Part shown: positions 5,416 to 7,849 of the stretch, piece after piece | Position numbering within the stretch: position 1 is the first letter of the stretch | Layout: the number at the start of each line of letters is the position of its first letter | Source of the DNA: an uncultured Collinsella sp. | Lineage (GTDB): Bacteria > Actinomycetota > Coriobacteriia > Coriobacteriales > Coriobacteriaceae | NCBI GenBank assembly: GCA_938036665.1 | Contig: CALHWR010000137.1 | Span: 1 to 7,849, forward strand | Direction: 5' to 3' | Length of the DNA stretch: 7,849 nt | The notes under the pieces: generated by a model | What the model saw: only the letters and a program-made list of their open reading frames with translations | Database searches by the model: none | What the model was told of the DNA's origin: nothing | Made by a program: the position numbers and the translations under genes

Positions 5416-5424
5416 TGCTATCAT
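5416..5424 (+). promoter_or_regulatory. Extended -10 promoter of adhE
   Basis: TGCTATCAT is an extended -10 element (TGn plus TATCAT, five of six). No good -35 hexamer is present, which fits a promoter needing an activator. A start near 5431 gives a leader of about 34 bases. Confidence 0.55.
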
Positions 5425-5441
5425 GCATCTTGTAGGGTAAA

Positions 5442-5459
5442 TCTCCGATCGCAAGGAGA
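5442..5459 (+). promoter_or_regulatory. Small hairpin over the adhE ribosome binding site
   Basis: TCTCC (5442-5446) pairs with GGAGA (5455-5459) around an 8-base loop, covering the Shine-Dalgarno AAGGAG. A 5-bp stem is weak and ribosomes may open it easily. In E. coli the adhE RBS is also occluded by leader structure and needs RNase III for release. Confidence 0.4.
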
Positions 5460-5464
5460 CACAA

Positions 5465-7849
5465 ATGGTGAAAAAGTCACCGGAAAACACTACTCCCGCA
5501 ATTGTGGACAACGTAGAGGCGCTTGAGGCTAAGCTCGCTCAGATGCGAGAGGCCCAGGCGCTTTTTGCTACGTACACGCAGGAGCAGGTCGACAAGATCT
5601 TCTATGAGGCCGCCATGGCCGCCAACAAGGCTCGTATCCCGTTGGCGAAGATGGCCATCGAGGAGACCGGCCGCGGCGTTCTTGAGGACAAGGTCATCAA
5701 GAACCACTACGCCGCAGAGTACATCTACAACGCTTACAAGAACACCAAGACCTGTGGTGTCCTGGAGCGCGACGAGGCTTATGGCATCACCAAGATCGCC
5801 GAGCCCATCGGTATCGTGGGCGCCGTCATCCCGACGACCAACCCCACCTCCACTGCGATCTTCAAGACGCTGATCAGCCTGAAGACCCGCAACGCCATCA
5901 TCATCTCCCCGCACCCGGCTGCCGCCAAGTGCACCATCGCCGCCGCCAAGCTCGTGCTTGACGCCGCCGTCAAGGCCGGCGCCCCCGAGGGTATCATCGG
6001 CTGGGTCGATGTCCCCTCCATCGAGCTGACCAACATGGTCATGCGCGACGTCGACATCATCCTCGCCACCGGTGGCCCGGGCATGGTCAAGGCCGCCTAC
6101 TCCTCGGGCAAGCCTGCCCTGGGCGTTGGCGCCGGTAACACCCCGGTCGTCATCGACGACACCGCCGACGTGCTGCTCGCCGTCAACTCCATCATCCACT
6201 CCAAGACCTTCGACAACGGCATGATCTGCGCTTCCGAGCAGTCCGTGACCGTCATCGACACCATCTATGACCAGGTTAAGGCCGAGTTCCAGAAGCGCGG
6301 CTGCTACTTCGTCAAGCAGGGTGCCGAGATGGAGGCACTGCGTGCCGCCATGTTCAAGAACGGCGCCCTCGACCACCGCATCCCCGGCATGGCTGCCGCC
6401 AAGATCGCCGAGCTCGCAGGCATCGAGGTTCCCGCCAAGACCAAGATCCTGATCGCCGAGGTCACCTCCACCGACCCCGCCAAGGAGGAGTTCTCCCACG
6501 AGAAGCTCTCCCCGGTCCTGGCCATGTACCACGCCAAGGACTTCCAGGAGGCCGTCGACAAGGCCGAGCACCTGGTGCTCGTCGGTGGCCCGGGCCACAC
6601 CGCCTCTCTGTACGTGCACCCCGCCCAGGCCGAGAAGATCAGCCTGTTCGAGCACGTCATGAAGGCCTGCCGTATCGTCATCAATACCCCGTCCTCGCAC
6701 GGCGGCATCGGTGACCTGTACAACTTTGGCATGAAGCCGTCTCTGACCCTGGGCTGCGGCTCCTGGGGCGGCAACTCCGTCTCCGAGAACGTTGGGGTGA
6801 AGCACTTGATCAACGTTAAGACTGTGGCCGAGCGCCGTGAGAACATGCTGTGGTTCCGCGCTCCCGAGAAGGTCTACTTCAAGAAGGGTTCCACGCCCGT
6901 CGCCCTCGACGAGCTCGGTACCGTCATGGGCAAGAAGCGTGCCTTCATCGTCACCGACCAGTTCCTCTTCAAGAATGGCAACACCCGCGCCATCGAGGCC
7001 AAGCTCGACGAGATGGGCATCGCCCACGACTGCTTCTACGACGTCGAGCCCGATCCGTCGCTGCAGTGCGCACGTCGCGGCGCCAAGCAGATGGCTCTCT
7101 TTGAGCCGGACGTCATCATCGCCGTCGGCGGTGGCTCCGCTATGGACGCCGGCAAGATCATGTGGATGATGTACGAGCACCCCGAGTGCAAGTTTGAGGA
7201 CATGGCCATGGACTTCATGGACATCCGCAAGCGTATCTTCACTTTCCCCGAGATGGGCAAGAAGGCCTACTTCGTCGCCGTCCCGACCTCTTCGGGTACC
7301 GGCTCCGAGTGCACGCCGTTCGCCATCATCACCGACAAGGAGACCGGCATCAAGTGGCCGCTCGCCGACTACGCGCTGCTCCCCAACATGGCTATCGTCG
7401 ACGCCGACAACTGCATGACCGCCCCGCGCGGCCTGACCGCTGCCTCCGGCATCGACGTCATGACCCACGCCATCGAGTCCTACGTCTCCATCATGGCTTC
7501 CGACTACACCAAGGGCCTCTCCGAGCGCGCTGCTAAGCTCGTCTTCGAGAACCTGCCCTCCAGCTTCACGAACGGCGCCAAGGACCCGCACGCCCGCGAG
7601 GAGATGCACAACGCCTCCTGCATGGCCGGCATGGCCTTCGCCAACGCCTTCCTGGGCCTCAACCACTCCATGGCCCACAAGCTCGGCGCTTTCCATCACC
7701 TGCCCCACGGCCTCGCAAACGCCGTCATCCTGACCCGCGTCATGCGCTACAACGCCGCCGAGGCTCCCGTCAAGATGGGCACGTTCTCCCAGTATCCTTA
7801 CCCCAACGCGCTGCACAACTACGCCGAGATGGCCAAGTACTGCGGCATC
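5465..7849 (+). CDS. adhE: Bifunctional acetaldehyde-CoA/alcohol dehydrogenase AdhE, partial at the right window edge
   Basis: AdhE reduces acetyl-CoA to acetaldehyde and then ethanol with two NADH, and works in long cytoplasmic filaments (spirosomes). The 795 codons present align along nearly their whole length with E. coli AdhE (891 residues), so roughly 80-100 residues are missing. Seen: an N-terminal aldehyde dehydrogenase domain (about 20-440) with the nucleotide-binding stretch at 203-227 and catalytic C255 in NGMICASEQS; a linker; then an iron-dependent alcohol dehydrogenase domain from about 470 with the NAD loop GGGSAMDAGK (555-564) and iron ligands D664, H668, H734 and H748. The ATG at 5465 has AAGGAG 6 bases upstream. 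Codons after about the first 20 are strongly biased to C-ending forms, suggesting high expression. The first codons are plainer, as often seen at highly expressed starts. Confidence 0.97.
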   Translation, partial: MVKKSPENTTPAIVDNVEALEAKLAQMREAQALFATYTQEQVDKIFYEAAMAANKARIPLAKMAIEETGRGVLEDKVIKNHYAAEYIYNAYKNTKTCGVLERDEAYGITKIAEPIGIVGAVIPTTNPTSTAIFKTLISLKTRNAIIISPHPAAAKCTIAAAKLVLDAAVKAGAPEGIIGWVDVPSIELTNMVMRDVDIILATGGPGMVKAAYSSGKPALGVGAGNTPVVIDDTADVLLAVNSIIHSKTFDNGMICASEQSVTVIDTIYDQVKAEFQKRGCYFVKQGAEMEALRAAMFKNGALDHRIPGMAAAKIAELAGIEVPAKTKILIAEVTSTDPAKEEFSHEKLSPVLAMYHAKDFQEAVDKAEHLVLVGGPGHTASLYVHPAQAEKISLFEHVMKACRIVINTPSSHGGIGDLYNFGMKPSLTLGCGSWGGNSVSENVGVKHLINVKTVAERRENMLWFRAPEKVYFKKGSTPVALDELGTVMGKKRAFIVTDQFLFKNGNTRAIEAKLDEMGIAHDCFYDVEPDPSLQCARRGAKQMALFEPDVIIAVGGGSAMDAGKIMWMMYEHPECKFEDMAMDFMDIRKRIFTFPEMGKKAYFVAVPTSSGTGSECTPFAIITDKETGIKWPLADYALLPNMAIVDADNCMTAPRGLTAASGIDVMTHAIESYVSIMASDYTKGLSERAAKLVFENLPSSFTNGAKDPHAREEMHNASCMAGMAFANAFLGLNHSMAHKLGAFHHLPHGLANAVILTRVMRYNAAEAPVKMGTFSQYPYPNALHNYAEMAKYCGI

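Noticed and set aside
5477..7816. Long open frame on the minus strand opposite adhE
   Set aside because: Its product is rich in G, D, V, H and L with no family resemblance. It arises because C-ending codons of highly expressed adhE rarely give stops on the opposite strand.

Overview
The window looks like a chromosomal segment of a high-GC, strongly Shine-Dalgarno-dependent Gram-positive anaerobe. The gene set (PyrR-controlled pyrimidine operon with a PyrK-type dihydroorotate dehydrogenase subunit, a four-cysteine L28, a bifunctional AdhE with strong preference for C-ending codons) fits an intestinal Coriobacteriia member such as Collinsella. That assignment is an inference from gene content and protein resemblance; no marker gene here proves it.

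Layout. Positions 1-3508 on the minus strand carry a pyrimidine biosynthesis operon in transcription order pyrR, pyrB, pyrC, pyrK; pyrK runs off the left edge. Junctions are tight: pyrB starts 4 bases after pyrR with its Shine-Dalgarno inside the last pyrR codons, and pyrC overlaps pyrB by 17 bases. The pyrC-pyrK gap of 92 bases holds two tandem hairpins. Upstream of pyrR, positions 3509 to about 3733 form an RNA leader that can be folded into a complete attenuator: an upstream hairpin with a CGAGA loop (probable PyrR-binding anti-antiterminator), a long antiterminator, and an intrinsic terminator with a seven-U run.

Positions 3660-3960 are a divergent control region. Probable promoters fire left to the pyr operon and right to rpmB (ribosomal protein L28, 3960-4148), which ends in a perfect terminator hairpin (4217-4249). 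Directly after that terminator lies a small mobile unit of about 1.06 kb (4251-5309): a minus-strand Y1/HUH transposase of the IS200-like or REP-associated (RAYT) type, bracketed by 47-base imperfect inverted repeats, each built from two copies of a GGGACAGAC-bearing hairpin unit. The transposase ribosome binding site is locked in a perfect 10-bp hairpin, suggesting tight translational control.

From 5310 to the right edge is adhE with its control region: a 26-base palindrome, an extended -10 promoter and a small hairpin over the ribosome binding site. AdhE (795 codons present, C-terminus outside the window) reduces acetyl-CoA to ethanol and reoxidises NADH, which suits a fermentative gut anaerobe.

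Most of the sequence is ordinary core metabolism. The unusual material is regulatory or mobile: the pyr attenuator, the transposase unit with its self-locked RBS and composite ends, and the adhE palindrome. I do not see CRISPR, tRNA, rRNA, phage, toxin-antitoxin or defence genes.
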